From assembly GCA_965242505.1 (NCBI GenBank), contig OZ251449.1, positions 1 to 64,000 on the forward strand: DNA of 64,000 nt. The letters are read 5' to 3'. This DNA comes from UBA2966 sp965242505 (GTDB lineage Bacteria; Pseudomonadota; Alphaproteobacteria; UBA2966). The translations under genes were made by a program, and so were the position numbers. The notes below the pieces were generated by a model. It saw only the letters and a list, made by a program, of their open reading frames with translations, did not search any database and was not told the origin of the DNA. This document shows positions 24,888 through 33,515 of this stretch, piece after piece. Position 1 is the first letter of the stretch. Each line of letters starts with the position of its first letter.

Positions 24888-26324
24888 TCATTGGCCGTGG
24901 CGCGCGAAGTAGGCGCCGAACAGCTCCTCCTCCGCGGGCGTTTCGTCCGGGATCACGGTCGACAGGTGCGTGACGTTGATGAAGTTCCGGTAGTTGAGGT
25001 TCTCGGTGATGGAATTGCCGCCCCAGGTCCCGCACCCCATGCTCAGGGTGAAGTTCAGGCCGTTGTCGAAGGCGCCGCCGTTGCCGATGGCGTGGGCCTG
25101 GTTGACGAGGACGCGGACGACGTCGAGCTCCTCCGCGAGTCGCCGCATGTTCTCCTCGCTGGTCGAGTGCAGCCCGCACGAATGTCCGGCCCCCTGGTAG
25201 GCGAGGATCTTCCGGACCGTCCCGATGGCGTGGTCGAAGTCCCTGGCGCGATAGATCGCGAGCGCCAGCGACAGCTTCTCGCCCGAGAACGGATGGTCCC
25301 GGCCGGCGCCGGTTTCCTCCACGAGGAAGAACCTCGCCTTCCTCGACGCTTCGGGAAGGTCCGCCATCCCGGCGAAGACGTCCGCGTCCTTGGCGATCAT
25401 GCGCCGGTTCAGCTTGCCGTCCGCCCACAGGCTGTCCTGGATCTTCCGCTTCTCCTCGGGGCCGGCCAGGTAGCCGCCCTCGGCCTCCAGCGCCGCGATG
25501 GCCGCGTCGTAGACCGAATCGACGATGACGACGGCGTTCTCCGACGAGCACGACGTGGCGTTGTCGAACGTCTTGGAGAGGCGGATCCTGGCGGCCGCGT
25601 CCGCGACGTCGGCGGTCTCGTCGATGATCACGGGCGCGTTGCCGAGGCCGACGCCGATCGCCGGCTTGCCGCTGCTGTAGGCCCGGCGCACGTTGTCCTG
25701 GGACCCGGTCACCACGATCAGGTCCGCGGCGTTCATCAGCTTCTGGGTGAGCGCCTTGGACACCTGCGGCAGGACCTGCACGAGGTCTTCCGGGTGGCCG
25801 GCGCGGGCCAGCTCGTCGCGCATCATTCCCGCGGCCCGGGAGGTCGCGGACCGCCCGGCGGGGGAGGGGGCGAGGATGATCGCGTTCCGCCCCTTGACCG
25901 CCAGCATCGCCTTGTTGACCGGCGTCGCCGCCGGGTTGGTCGACGGGCAGACGGCGGCGACCACGCCGACGGGCTTGGCGTATTTGACGAGTCCGCGGTC
26001 CGGAAGCTCCTCGATGACGCCGACGGTCCTGGCGCTCTCCCGCAGAAGGTCGCGCAGGGTTCCGAAGGTCTTGCGGCGGTTCTTGACGACCTTGTCCTCG
26101 ACGTTGCCGAGGCCGGTGTCCCGCACGGCGGCTTCCGCCAGTTCGCGGGCGCGCTCGGGCCTGTAGATCGCCCAGGCGAGCGCGGTGACGGCGTCGTTGA
26201 CGGCGTCCTGGTCGGCATCGGCGAACGCCGCCATCGCGGCGCGGGCGTCGGCGACCAGTTCGGCGATGATCGCGTCTTCCCGCGCGTCGTCGTCGACGGC
26301 GGGCGCGACTTCCTTCAAGGCCAT
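24888..26324 (-). CDS. CoA-acylating aldehyde dehydrogenase, sulfoacetaldehyde dehydrogenase (SauS)-like
   Basis: 478 residues of the acylating aldehyde dehydrogenase group (AdhE/EutE/SauS), which lacks the Glu general base and interconverts acyl-CoA and aldehyde. GVVAAVCPSTNPAATPVNKA is the signature coenzyme region and the catalytic Cys lies in NATSCSSENAVV. ATG 26324 is chosen for GGGAGG 5-6 bases upstream; in-frame codons further up lack support. With the two ligase subunits downstream and xsc plus pta elsewhere in the window, conversion of sulfoacetyl-CoA to sulfoacetaldehyde is the favoured role. Other short acyl-CoAs cannot be excluded. Confidence 0.72.
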   Translation of the reverse strand: MALKEVAPAVDDDAREDAIIAELVADARAAMAAFADADQDAVNDAVTALAWAIYRPERARELAEAAVRDTGLGNVEDKVVKNRRKTFGTLRDLLRESARTVGVIEELPDRGLVKYAKPVGVVAAVCPSTNPAATPVNKAMLAVKGRNAIILAPSPAGRSATSRAAGMMRDELARAGHPEDLVQVLPQVSKALTQKLMNAADLIVVTGSQDNVRRAYSSGKPAIGVGLGNAPVIIDETADVADAAARIRLSKTFDNATSCSSENAVVIVDSVYDAAIAALEAEGGYLAGPEEKRKIQDSLWADGKLNRRMIAKDADVFAGMADLPEASRKARFFLVEETGAGRDHPFSGEKLSLALAIYRARDFDHAIGTVRKILAYQGAGHSCGLHSTSEENMRRLAEELDVVRVLVNQAHAIGNGGAFDNGLNFTLSMGCGTWGGNSITENLNYRNFINVTHLSTVIPDETPAEEELFGAYFARHGQ

Positions 26325-26562
26325 GGAACCTCCCTCGTTCGGCCGGTCTCGTCGTGGGTCCCGGACCCTATCGCCTGAAAGCGCTTGCGGCAAGCCGGCA
26401 TCTCGGTCAATATAGCTCATGAGGCATTAGGATGACCCGCCACCACGGCTCCGGGGGCTGCTGCCATGGCCGCAAGCAGGTTTCCGGCCCAAGGTCGGAC
26501 AAGGATAGGCCGAAAGGGCTGAGTCTCACATGTGTTTGGGTTGAGAAAGGTGTGTTCCAAGG

Positions 26563-27432
26563 ATGACTTCGGAAACGAGCCCTCGTGTTTATCGTGCCCT
26601 CAGCTTGGGTGCTGGAGCACAGAGTACAGTATTGGCGCTTCTGCTATCTCGATCGGATCCGCGTCTGGCCAAATTCGGTTATCCCAAGCCCGATGTTGCC
26701 ATCTTCGCCGATACAGGGTGGGAACCTGAATATGTATACAGGCATTTGGATTGGCTTGAAGGGCAGCTCGCGTTTCCGCTGATCCGGGTGTCCGAGGGTA
26801 ATCTGAAGAAAAATCTGAGACGGGGCCGCACCGCGTCGGGACATCGTTTCGTCGATGTTCCCTTGTTTACCGTCAATGAGGATGGAAGAAAGGGGATGCT
26901 GCGGCGACAATGCACCAACCACTACAAAATTCGGCCAATCTATAGACGAATCAGAAAGTTGGCCGGTGGAGAGCGCGGTAAGCCATTTCCCAAGAGTATC
27001 CATGTCGAGATGTGGCTCGGGATTTCGTTGGATGAAGCGCTTCGTATGAAACCGAGTAGAGAATCGTGGATCGAGCATCGCTGGCCGCTGGTGGATCTCG
27101 GAATGTCGCGCCACGACTGCGTCGAATGGTTCTCTTCCGAGTATCCGGGCCGCCATTTGCCTCGCTCAGCCTGCGTTATTTGTCCGTATCGCTCGGACGA
27201 ACAGTGGTTTGAGCTGAAGCGATGTGACCCGGCCAGTTACGAGGAAGCGGTGCAATTCGATTTCTGGCTCCGTGCAAGCACCAAAACTCCAGTGCGTAAG
27301 CTGTTGACTGGCCGTCCATATCTTCACTCGGCCCGTCGCCCTTTGGCCAGTGTTATTGAGAAACGGAAGATTGAAGGCGTGAAAGAGATCAATCAGTTCA
27401 ATAACGAGTGCGGGGGTCTCTGCGGTGTCTGA
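26563..27432 (+). CDS. PAPS-reductase-like PP-loop protein, first gene of candidate defence cassette
   Basis: 289 residues of the phosphoadenosine phosphosulfate reductase / PP-loop ATPase superfamily. The PP-loop is SLGAGAQSTVLALLL at 14-28, followed by FADTGWEPEYVYRHLDWL, a typical substrate-side segment. Cys-bearing motifs RRQCTNHYKIRPIYRR and ACVICPYRSDEQW suggest an Fe-S or metal site. It lacks the usual cysteine reductase tail and sits far from sulfate-assimilation genes. Relatives are common in phages and in defence operons, where DndC is the best known. The stop overlaps the helicase start. Base composition is distinctly less GC-rich than the flanks. Confidence 0.8.
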   Translation: MTSETSPRVYRALSLGAGAQSTVLALLLSRSDPRLAKFGYPKPDVAIFADTGWEPEYVYRHLDWLEGQLAFPLIRVSEGNLKKNLRRGRTASGHRFVDVPLFTVNEDGRKGMLRRQCTNHYKIRPIYRRIRKLAGGERGKPFPKSIHVEMWLGISLDEALRMKPSRESWIEHRWPLVDLGMSRHDCVEWFSSEYPGRHLPRSACVICPYRSDEQWFELKRCDPASYEEAVQFDFWLRASTKTPVRKLLTGRPYLHSARRPLASVIEKRKIEGVKEINQFNNECGGLCGV

Positions 27433-28663
27433 AATGGAAGCGGTGCCGATCAAACCGAACTACTCGCTGCATCCCTATCAGCGTCAGGTGCTCGCGGATA
27501 TCATCAGCGCCCTGTCGTCACCCGGGCGCCGTGCCGTTGCTCACCTGCCCACTGGTGCCGGCAAGACCAGGATCGCGACTCATGCCGCGTGCTATCTTCT
27601 CAACAAGGAAGGCGGTTCCGACTCGCTCGTCATCTGGTTGGCATCCACGGAAGAGCTCTGCGAACAGGCCGCAGACCAACTTGTCAGAGGCTGGACGTAT
27701 TTGGGGCTCCGAGATGCCTACGTTCATCGACACTGGGGCAGTTTCTTGCTCGACTTGAGATGCTTGGAATCCGGATTTCTGGTCACAGGGCTCGCCAAGC
27801 TGCGCTCCGCTGCATCGCATGACGACACCCTTCTTGCCCATCTTGCGAATCGCACCTCCGCCGTCATCTTCGATGAGGCTCACCAGGCGGTGGCGCAAAC
27901 CTATTCGTTTGTGACTGAACAGCTTTGCAGCCATCGGCCGCCGCTCCTCGGGCTAACAGCCACTCCCGGGCGCACGGCGAACCTCACCGACCAAGATTAC
28001 CGACTTGCCGAGATGTTCAACCGTACTAAAATCTCGATAGATCCAAGGGGGCATGACGGTCCTGTCGCGTATCTCATCCAAAACCGATATTTGGCCGATC
28101 CGCGATTCACCCGGATCAGTTTCGAGTCCGCTGTCTCCATCGCCGATCCACTACCGGGTGTAGATTATAGCGCTCGCGATCTTGATCGCTTGGGCCTTGA
28201 CACCGAACGAACGCGCAAGATTGTCGAACTCGCCGAGCGTGCGGTTGCGCGCTATCCCCGAACGATCGTGTTCTGTCCCTCTGTGAAAAGCGCCCTGGAA
28301 TGTAACGAACTACTTAAGGAAAAGGGGGTCGCAACGTCGGCGATCACTGCCAACACTCTAAATGAAGACCGTCGGGATATCATTGGCAATTTCAAGAGTG
28401 ACGATAGAGAGCATATGGTGATGTTCAACTATGGGGTTCTCACCGCCGGATTTGATGCGCCCCGTACCCGTTGCGTCATCATAGCTCGTCCCACCACCTC
28501 ACTGGTGCTCTATTCACAAATGGCGGGTCGCGCATTGCGTGGCCCCAGGGCTGGTGGGAATGCAACCGCGGAGATATTCACCGTCGCCGACACGAACCTT
28601 CCCGGCTTCGGGTCCGTGACCGATGCGTTCACGAATTGGGAGGGCTTATGGTCAAACAACTAG
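27425..28663 (+). CDS. SF2 DEAD/DEAH-box helicase, candidate defence cassette
   Basis: 412 residues, a compact two-RecA-domain helicase of the SSL2/ResIII type with no visible accessory domain. Motif I LPTGAGKTR, motif II IFDEAH, motif III TATPGR and motif VI QMAGRALRG are all intact. The start may be GTG 27425, overlapping the previous stop, or ATG 27434. Its 3' end overlaps the GHKL gene by 16 bp, so the products are probably made together and may act as one complex on nucleic acid. Confidence 0.87.
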   Translation: MSEMEAVPIKPNYSLHPYQRQVLADIISALSSPGRRAVAHLPTGAGKTRIATHAACYLLNKEGGSDSLVIWLASTEELCEQAADQLVRGWTYLGLRDAYVHRHWGSFLLDLRCLESGFLVTGLAKLRSAASHDDTLLAHLANRTSAVIFDEAHQAVAQTYSFVTEQLCSHRPPLLGLTATPGRTANLTDQDYRLAEMFNRTKISIDPRGHDGPVAYLIQNRYLADPRFTRISFESAVSIADPLPGVDYSARDLDRLGLDTERTRKIVELAERAVARYPRTIVFCPSVKSALECNELLKEKGVATSAITANTLNEDRRDIIGNFKSDDREHMVMFNYGVLTAGFDAPRTRCVIIARPTTSLVLYSQMAGRALRGPRAGGNATAEIFTVADTNLPGFGSVTDAFTNWEGLWSNN

Positions 28664-30501
28664 ACAGTCTGTCTGATGAAGATCGTAATCTGTTTCCTAG
28701 CAGTTTTACGATACGTGCGCTTAGGGATAGCAGATATCACAATACTGCATATGCCGTTGCCGAGCTCATCGACAACTCGATAGAGGCGAATGCCGAACGG
28801 ATTGAACTTCTTTGCCAAGAACAACATGTTCGAGTGAAAGCTCAACAGAGAGCACGCCTTTCCGAGATAGCCGTTTTGGATAATGGCGAGGGTATGGACG
28901 CAGAAACCCTTTTGAACGCTCTCAAGTTTGGAGGGGGAACGCGACATTTCTTGTCAAAGGGTATCGGAAAATATGGAATGGGTCTCCCTACATCATCGAT
29001 GTCACAGTGCAAAAGGGTTGATGTTTGGACATGGAAAGGTGGTCCAGACACCATAATGCATTCCAGTATAGATGCCGATGAAATCGAGCAGGGAAATCAT
29101 CTTGTTCCTATTCCTGATCAGGAAACCCCAATACCTGAGATCTGGAAACGTGCGGGGAAGGAGGAAATTTTTTCAAGTCAATCGGGAACATTGGTTGTGT
29201 GGAGCAAGCTGGATAAGATTCAATGGAAAACTGGCCGTACGTTAATCGATAATACAGCTACGGAAGTTGGGCGTATTCATCGTCATCATATTAACAGTGA
29301 TATCGTAAGGATTCGCGCCATTTCTTTTCTTCAGAATCGACCGGAAGAGCCATCGATCGACAAGAGTATTGTCGCTAATGACCCTCTTTATTTGATGAAA
29401 CCCTCCTCTACTCCGGAGACACCGTGGGATAAAGAAGCCATGTTCAGTGAGTGGGGTGATGTGCAATACTATACACATATTGTGAATGGTCAGGAACAAA
29501 CGATCGAAGTGCGATATTCAATTGTCAGACCAGAAGCCTTGAAAACAGAACGAGTTACACAGTACCCAGGTGATACCGCTCGCGGGAGACATGCCAGACA
29601 CAATATCGGTGTATCTGTTGTTCGAGAAGATCGAGAAATCATCCTTGAGGATGCATTCCTCAGAGAGGGTGGTAGTGCGGATAACCCTCAGAACCGTTGG
29701 TGGGGATGTCAAGTTTCTTTCTTTCGCTCTTGTGATGAATTGTTTGGCGTGGATCATAATAAGCAAATGGTTGCCAATTTCACGCAGGCTGCCAAGACGC
29801 TTGCCCGTGATGATCGTCCCAACGAGACTATTCTCAATGAGATGGGAATTGATGATGATATCATTTACCAAATAGTGGGAGATATTCGGAATCAGACCCG
29901 CGCGATGATGATGAAAATCAGAGATATGTTCGAGCAAAAACGTAATCCAAAGGATCATCATCGAAGCCCCGAAAAGAAGGCTACTGAGACTGCCACCGAA
30001 GCAGATCGGGATGCTGTGGCAGATGGTAGTGAGCAACCAACTTCCACGGACAGAGAACGTGAGAACAAATCTCCCGAGGAACGAGTCGCAGGCCTTACTC
30101 AGTTATTTGTCGATGCTGGACAGGCGGATGATGATGCGCAACAGCTCGCCAGAATGATAGTTGAAGAAGATCTGTCATATCAGTTCAATCCAGCTCAACT
30201 CGATGGATATCAAATGTTCAATGTGCGCTCGAATCAAGGAGTTCTACATATCAACCTCAACACCGATCACCCGGTCTATGATCTTCTCAAGCATATCGAA
30301 AATGATCTCAGGGAAAACGCCAAGGAAGATAGTCCAGCCTTCTTGGCTAGTGTTGCCATTAGGTTGTTGCTCTCGTCGTGGGCGCGTATGGAAGATCAGA
30401 CGGAATCTGTGAATGAACGAATTCGTATTCAGGATATTTCCACGAATTGGGGACGTCAGGTGAGCAAGGTCATCAGTCGGCTTCGCGAGAGAGATGGATA
30501 G
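28648..30501 (+). CDS. GHKL ATPase, MORC/MutL/Hsp90-like, candidate defence cassette
   Basis: 617 residues. The N-terminal ATPase has the N box AVAELIDNSIEA (E39, N43), the G1 box LDNGEGMD (78-84) and the G2 box GIGKYGMGLPTSS (105-117). No kinase dimerisation His domain is present, so this is a MORC/MutL-type clamp ATPase rather than a histidine kinase. A charged linker at about 430-490 separates it from a helical C-terminus. ATG 28648 has GGGAGGG upstream. It is AT-rich (26 G/C in the 60 bases from 28681), unlike neighbours. Prokaryotic MORC-like ATPases are known from restriction-modification-like operons with SF2 helicases and nucleases. Confidence 0.85.
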   Translation: MVKQLDSLSDEDRNLFPSSFTIRALRDSRYHNTAYAVAELIDNSIEANAERIELLCQEQHVRVKAQQRARLSEIAVLDNGEGMDAETLLNALKFGGGTRHFLSKGIGKYGMGLPTSSMSQCKRVDVWTWKGGPDTIMHSSIDADEIEQGNHLVPIPDQETPIPEIWKRAGKEEIFSSQSGTLVVWSKLDKIQWKTGRTLIDNTATEVGRIHRHHINSDIVRIRAISFLQNRPEEPSIDKSIVANDPLYLMKPSSTPETPWDKEAMFSEWGDVQYYTHIVNGQEQTIEVRYSIVRPEALKTERVTQYPGDTARGRHARHNIGVSVVREDREIILEDAFLREGGSADNPQNRWWGCQVSFFRSCDELFGVDHNKQMVANFTQAAKTLARDDRPNETILNEMGIDDDIIYQIVGDIRNQTRAMMMKIRDMFEQKRNPKDHHRSPEKKATETATEADRDAVADGSEQPTSTDRERENKSPEERVAGLTQLFVDAGQADDDAQQLARMIVEEDLSYQFNPAQLDGYQMFNVRSNQGVLHINLNTDHPVYDLLKHIENDLRENAKEDSPAFLASVAIRLLLSSWARMEDQTESVNERIRIQDISTNWGRQVSKVISRLRERDG

Positions 30502-31342
30502 GATGGCCAAGACACCGGGAGATGTGCTACTTGATGTTTGCTTGGATGCCAGAGACCTCTTTCTTGTGGCGCCATACATCAAAATAGATACTCTTGGTAA
30601 AGTTCTGATGAATGCTGCTTCGATTGTTTCTCTAACATGTATCACGAGATGGCGTCCCGACGATATTATCTATGGCGCATCTGACATCGAGTGTCGTTCT
30701 CTAATAGTCGAACGAAAAGGATCGTTCAGACTCCATCCATTCCTACATGCAAAGTATTATCGTGTTGACGATACTGTCTTTGTCGGGTCGGCGAATCTGA
30801 CCTCTTCAGCTATGGGCTGGGCTTCTCGACCAAATCTCGAAATTTTTTGTAACGCGGGATATGACTTCAAGGCACAAGAGTTTGAATATGAACTGTTGCG
30901 AAACTCCAGAGAAATCAATGATATAGAATTTGATCACTGGCAATCTCTCGGCAAGGTTCTTATACAAAATCATCAGAAAATTTTTGATCGTCAGCCATTT
31001 CTTCAATCTTGGAGGCCAACGACTCGCGATCCCAGAAACCTTGAGCTCGCATATCTAGGGCGAGAAGACGAGATCGCTTCTTTCGATGAACAAAAGGCGG
31101 CTCGACATGACATTCAAATCCTTTCCATTCCCATGGATTTGGCTGCCGGATCGGTCAGAGCGTGGATATCTACTTGTCTACTCTCTACCCCTTTCACGAA
31201 CTCTGTGATACGATTACGCGACACGGATATTCAGAATGCCGCTTACTCACTGGCGAAGACCTATGACCTTGGTATCACCGAAGCGCGTAGGGATATGGAA
31301 ACCGTCCAAAATTGGCTTTCGTTCTTGAACTTGGAAGTTTGA
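30494..31342 (+). CDS. Phospholipase-D-family nuclease-like protein, candidate defence cassette
   Basis: 282 residues with one HKD motif: H85-A-K87 in HPFLHAKYYRVDD, then VGSANLTSSAMG with N101 and E116 in RPNLEIF. Single-HKD proteins such as BfiI and Nuc dimerise to build one active site that cleaves DNA without metal. The C-terminal 150 residues are not recognised. ATG 30494 overlaps the GHKL stop by 8 bp; ATG 30503 is an alternative. As last gene of the cassette it is the likely effector (inference). Confidence 0.82.
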   Translation: MDRMAKTPGDVLLDVCLDARDLFLVAPYIKIDTLGKVLMNAASIVSLTCITRWRPDDIIYGASDIECRSLIVERKGSFRLHPFLHAKYYRVDDTVFVGSANLTSSAMGWASRPNLEIFCNAGYDFKAQEFEYELLRNSREINDIEFDHWQSLGKVLIQNHQKIFDRQPFLQSWRPTTRDPRNLELAYLGREDEIASFDEQKAARHDIQILSIPMDLAAGSVRAWISTCLLSTPFTNSVIRLRDTDIQNAAYSLAKTYDLGITEARRDMETVQNWLSFLNLEV

Positions 31343-31425
31343 TGGGGTCGCATAGATAGACCGATCGTTCGATGCCTTGTCTATATTCCACGCCGTAACC
31401 CAAAGTGGAACTTCGGGATTCTTGA

Positions 31426-31563
31426 GATGGTTTCGACCTTTTCGAGAGCCTTGACGAATCTCAAGAAACGGGCGTGACCGGGTTCGAGACCGCCACCATC
31501 GCGGTTGTCCCGGGCCGAATCGGCGTCGCGCTGGCCAGCGTGTCCTTGGCGCCTGTCGGATAG
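31426..31563 (+). pseudogene. Possible 3' gene remnant ending at a palindromic element
   Basis: 45 open codons ending FETATIAVVPGRIGVALASV-type sequence and then TAG 31561-31563, which is again the first triplet of the TAGCCCGCATTTCTC element terminus. No start is visible (an in-frame TGA precedes it at 31423). It fits the pattern of elements abutting gene ends but could be chance. The rest of 31343-31560 shows nothing. Confidence 0.25.
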
Positions 31564-31790
31564 CCCGCATTTCTCATACTGCTTGTCCGCCAGCTTCATC
31601 CAGTGACGGGGGGCGCCGCAGGGGCCGTTCGCGCTCCTCCCCCTTGGCGCGACCCCCACCCCGACCCTCCCCCTGCAAGGGGGGGGGAGAACAAGGGGGG
31701 ACCGAGAGAACGTTGACGCTCCTCCCCCCTGACAGAAGGGAGGTCGACAGAGGGTGATCGCGGTTCCGCAACGCCGCGCAATCCTCCGCC
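31561..31790. repeat. MITE-like palindromic element, copy 6 (near full length)
   Basis: The left end is TAGCCCGCATTTCTCATACTGCTTGTCCGCC, in two adjoining motifs. The CGCCGCAGGGGCCGTTCGCG block and the GCGACCCCCACCCCGACCCT core with its palindrome follow. Next come the GACGCTCCTCCCCCCTGACAG module and GGTTCCGCAACGCCGCGCAATCCTCC. Module order matches copies at 48912 and 52534. Confidence 0.85.
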
Positions 31791-31829
31791 TTGCCCCTGC
31801 ATGGCGTTCGGCTATCATCGCCAGACGTC

Positions 31830-32981
31830 ATGGCCGCCCTCAAGGAAATCTGCTGCGTCACCGGCATCGGCGAGACCGCCTACACGCGGGGCTCCGACAA
31901 GAGCGCCGTCGCGCTCCAGATGGAAGCCTCGCTCGCCGCCATCGCCGACGCCGGGCTGTCGCCCCGGGACATCGACGGGGTCGTCCCGTTCGCCACGGGG
32001 GCGGCGGTGGCCGAGGACTTCATCACCAATTTCGGCATCGAGGACCTGCGGTATTCGGTGACGGCGCCCATGGGCGGCGCCAGTTGCGTCGCCGCCATCC
32101 AGTCCGCCGCCGCCGCGATCGCCGCCGGCATCGCCACCCACGTCCTGCTGCCCATGGGGCGCCGGGGCTACTCGGGGCCGCGCGCCGCCGCGCGGGTCGC
32201 GGCCTTCCCGCAGTTCCGGATCGTCGGCGAGTTCGAGGCGCCCGCCGGGGCCGTGGCGCCGGTCCAGCTGTACGCGCCCATGGCGCGCCGCCATATGGCG
32301 CTCCACGGCACCACCAGCCGCCAGTTCGCCGAGATCGCGGTGACCACGCGCAAGCACGCGATCCTCAACGGCAACGCCGTGATGACCAGGCCGATCACCG
32401 TCGAGGACCATCAGCGTTCGCGCATGATCTCCGATCCGTTCCGCCTGTTCGACTGTAGCGTCGAGAGCGACGGGGGCGCGGCCGTGGTGATCAGCGGCGC
32501 CGAGCGCGCCCGCGACATGCGCCGGAAGCCGGTCTACGTCATGGGCGTCGCCGAGGGGCACCCCGATTCGCCGAGCGCCATCACCCAGCGCCCCGACCTG
32601 ACCGTCCTCGGCCTCGCCAAGGCGGCGCCCCGGGCCTTCCGGATGGCGGGCGTCGGCCTCGACGACGTCGACGTCGCCCAGATCTACGACTGCTTCACCT
32701 ACACGGTGCTCTGCCAGATCGAGGACATGGGATTCTGCGCCAAGGGCGAGGGCGGAGCCTTCGTCGAGGACGGCGCCCTCGGCCTCGGCGGGCGATTGCC
32801 GACCAACACCCACGGCGGACTCCTGTCGCAGTCCCACATGGCCGGCATGAACCACGTCGTCGAACTGGCCCGCCAGCTGCGCGGCGACGGCGGCGGCGCC
32901 CAGGTCCCCGACGCCGAGATCGGCCTCGTCACCGGCTACGGCGACATGGGCGACGGGTCCATCGCCGTCATGCGGCGGTAG
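31830..32981 (+). CDS. Thiolase-like protein (SCP-x/acetyl-CoA acetyltransferase family)
   Basis: 383 residues of the lipid-transfer/thiolase-like family. The N-terminal active-site region is MGGASCVAAIQSAAAAI with a Cys in the nucleophile position. GFCAKGEGGAFVEDGALG and LPTNTHGGLLSQSHMAG carry the second half of the fold. It is paired 5 bp upstream of a DUF35 OB-fold protein; such pairs act on acyl-CoA with the DUF35 partner needed for function. The likely pathway is side-chain or aromatic-acid degradation. ATG 31830 is chosen on homology. Confidence 0.82.
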   Translation: MAALKEICCVTGIGETAYTRGSDKSAVALQMEASLAAIADAGLSPRDIDGVVPFATGAAVAEDFITNFGIEDLRYSVTAPMGGASCVAAIQSAAAAIAAGIATHVLLPMGRRGYSGPRAAARVAAFPQFRIVGEFEAPAGAVAPVQLYAPMARRHMALHGTTSRQFAEIAVTTRKHAILNGNAVMTRPITVEDHQRSRMISDPFRLFDCSVESDGGAAVVISGAERARDMRRKPVYVMGVAEGHPDSPSAITQRPDLTVLGLAKAAPRAFRMAGVGLDDVDVAQIYDCFTYTVLCQIEDMGFCAKGEGGAFVEDGALGLGGRLPTNTHGGLLSQSHMAGMNHVVELARQLRGDGGGAQVPDAEIGLVTGYGDMGDGSIAVMRR

Positions 32982-32986
32982 CGCCG

Positions 32987-33421
32987 ATGGGTCCGCCCGC
33001 CGACGATCGGCTTCCGCCGCGACCGACGGAGGACTCCCGGCCCTTCTGGGACGCCCTGCGGTCCCATCGCCTCGACCTTCAGACCTGCGCCGACTGCGGG
33101 GCCGTGCGCCATTACCCGCGCCCGGTCTGCCCCGACTGCCACTCCATGGCGGTCGTCTGGACGACGGCGTCCGGCCGCGGCGCCGTGCACAGCTGGACGG
33201 TCTCGCATCAGGCCTTCCACCCGGCCTTCGAGGACCGCCTGCCGATCGTCCTGGCGACGGTCGACCTGGAGGAAGGCGTGCGCATGAACTGCCGCCTGGA
33301 CGGCATCGCGCCGGAGGAGATCGACGTCGGCCTTCCGGTCGAGGTCGTCTTCGAGGACGCCGGAGAGGGGGTGACGCTGCCCTGCTTCCGGCCCCGGGAC
33401 ACCCGGCGCGGCGGTCCCTGA
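32987..33421 (+). CDS. DUF35 zinc-ribbon/OB-fold protein, thiolase partner
   Basis: 144 residues. The rubredoxin-like zinc ribbon has C34, C37, C48 and C51 in TCADCGAVRHYPRPVCPDC; an OB fold follows (GRGAVHSWTVSHQAFHP). DUF35 proteins form complexes with thiolase-like partners, here the gene 5 bp upstream. A similar gene is at 49811. Confidence 0.87.
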   Translation: MGPPADDRLPPRPTEDSRPFWDALRSHRLDLQTCADCGAVRHYPRPVCPDCHSMAVVWTTASGRGAVHSWTVSHQAFHPAFEDRLPIVLATVDLEEGVRMNCRLDGIAPEEIDVGLPVEVVFEDAGEGVTLPCFRPRDTRRGGP

Positions 33422-33515
33422 GCGCCCCGCCTCCGACGGCCCCGCGCATGTCCCTTCCCACCCCCGAGACCGGCGATGTGGCGTCCCCCGGCGCGGCCGT
33501 CGTCCGGCTCGAGTG

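Noticed and set aside
28648..30501. Histidine kinase
   Set aside because: It has GHKL boxes but no H-box dimerisation domain, sensor or response regulator; the linker and context fit a MORC/MutL-like ATPase.
26563..31342. BREX, Dnd, DISARM or a type I/III restriction system
   Set aside because: No PglZ, PglX or other methyltransferase, no DndB/D/E, no DUF1998 partner, no specificity subunit; only single family members overlap.
26563..31342. Prophage or integrative element boundaries around the cassette
   Set aside because: No integrase, tRNA gene, direct-repeat attachment sites or phage structural genes are visible in the flanks.
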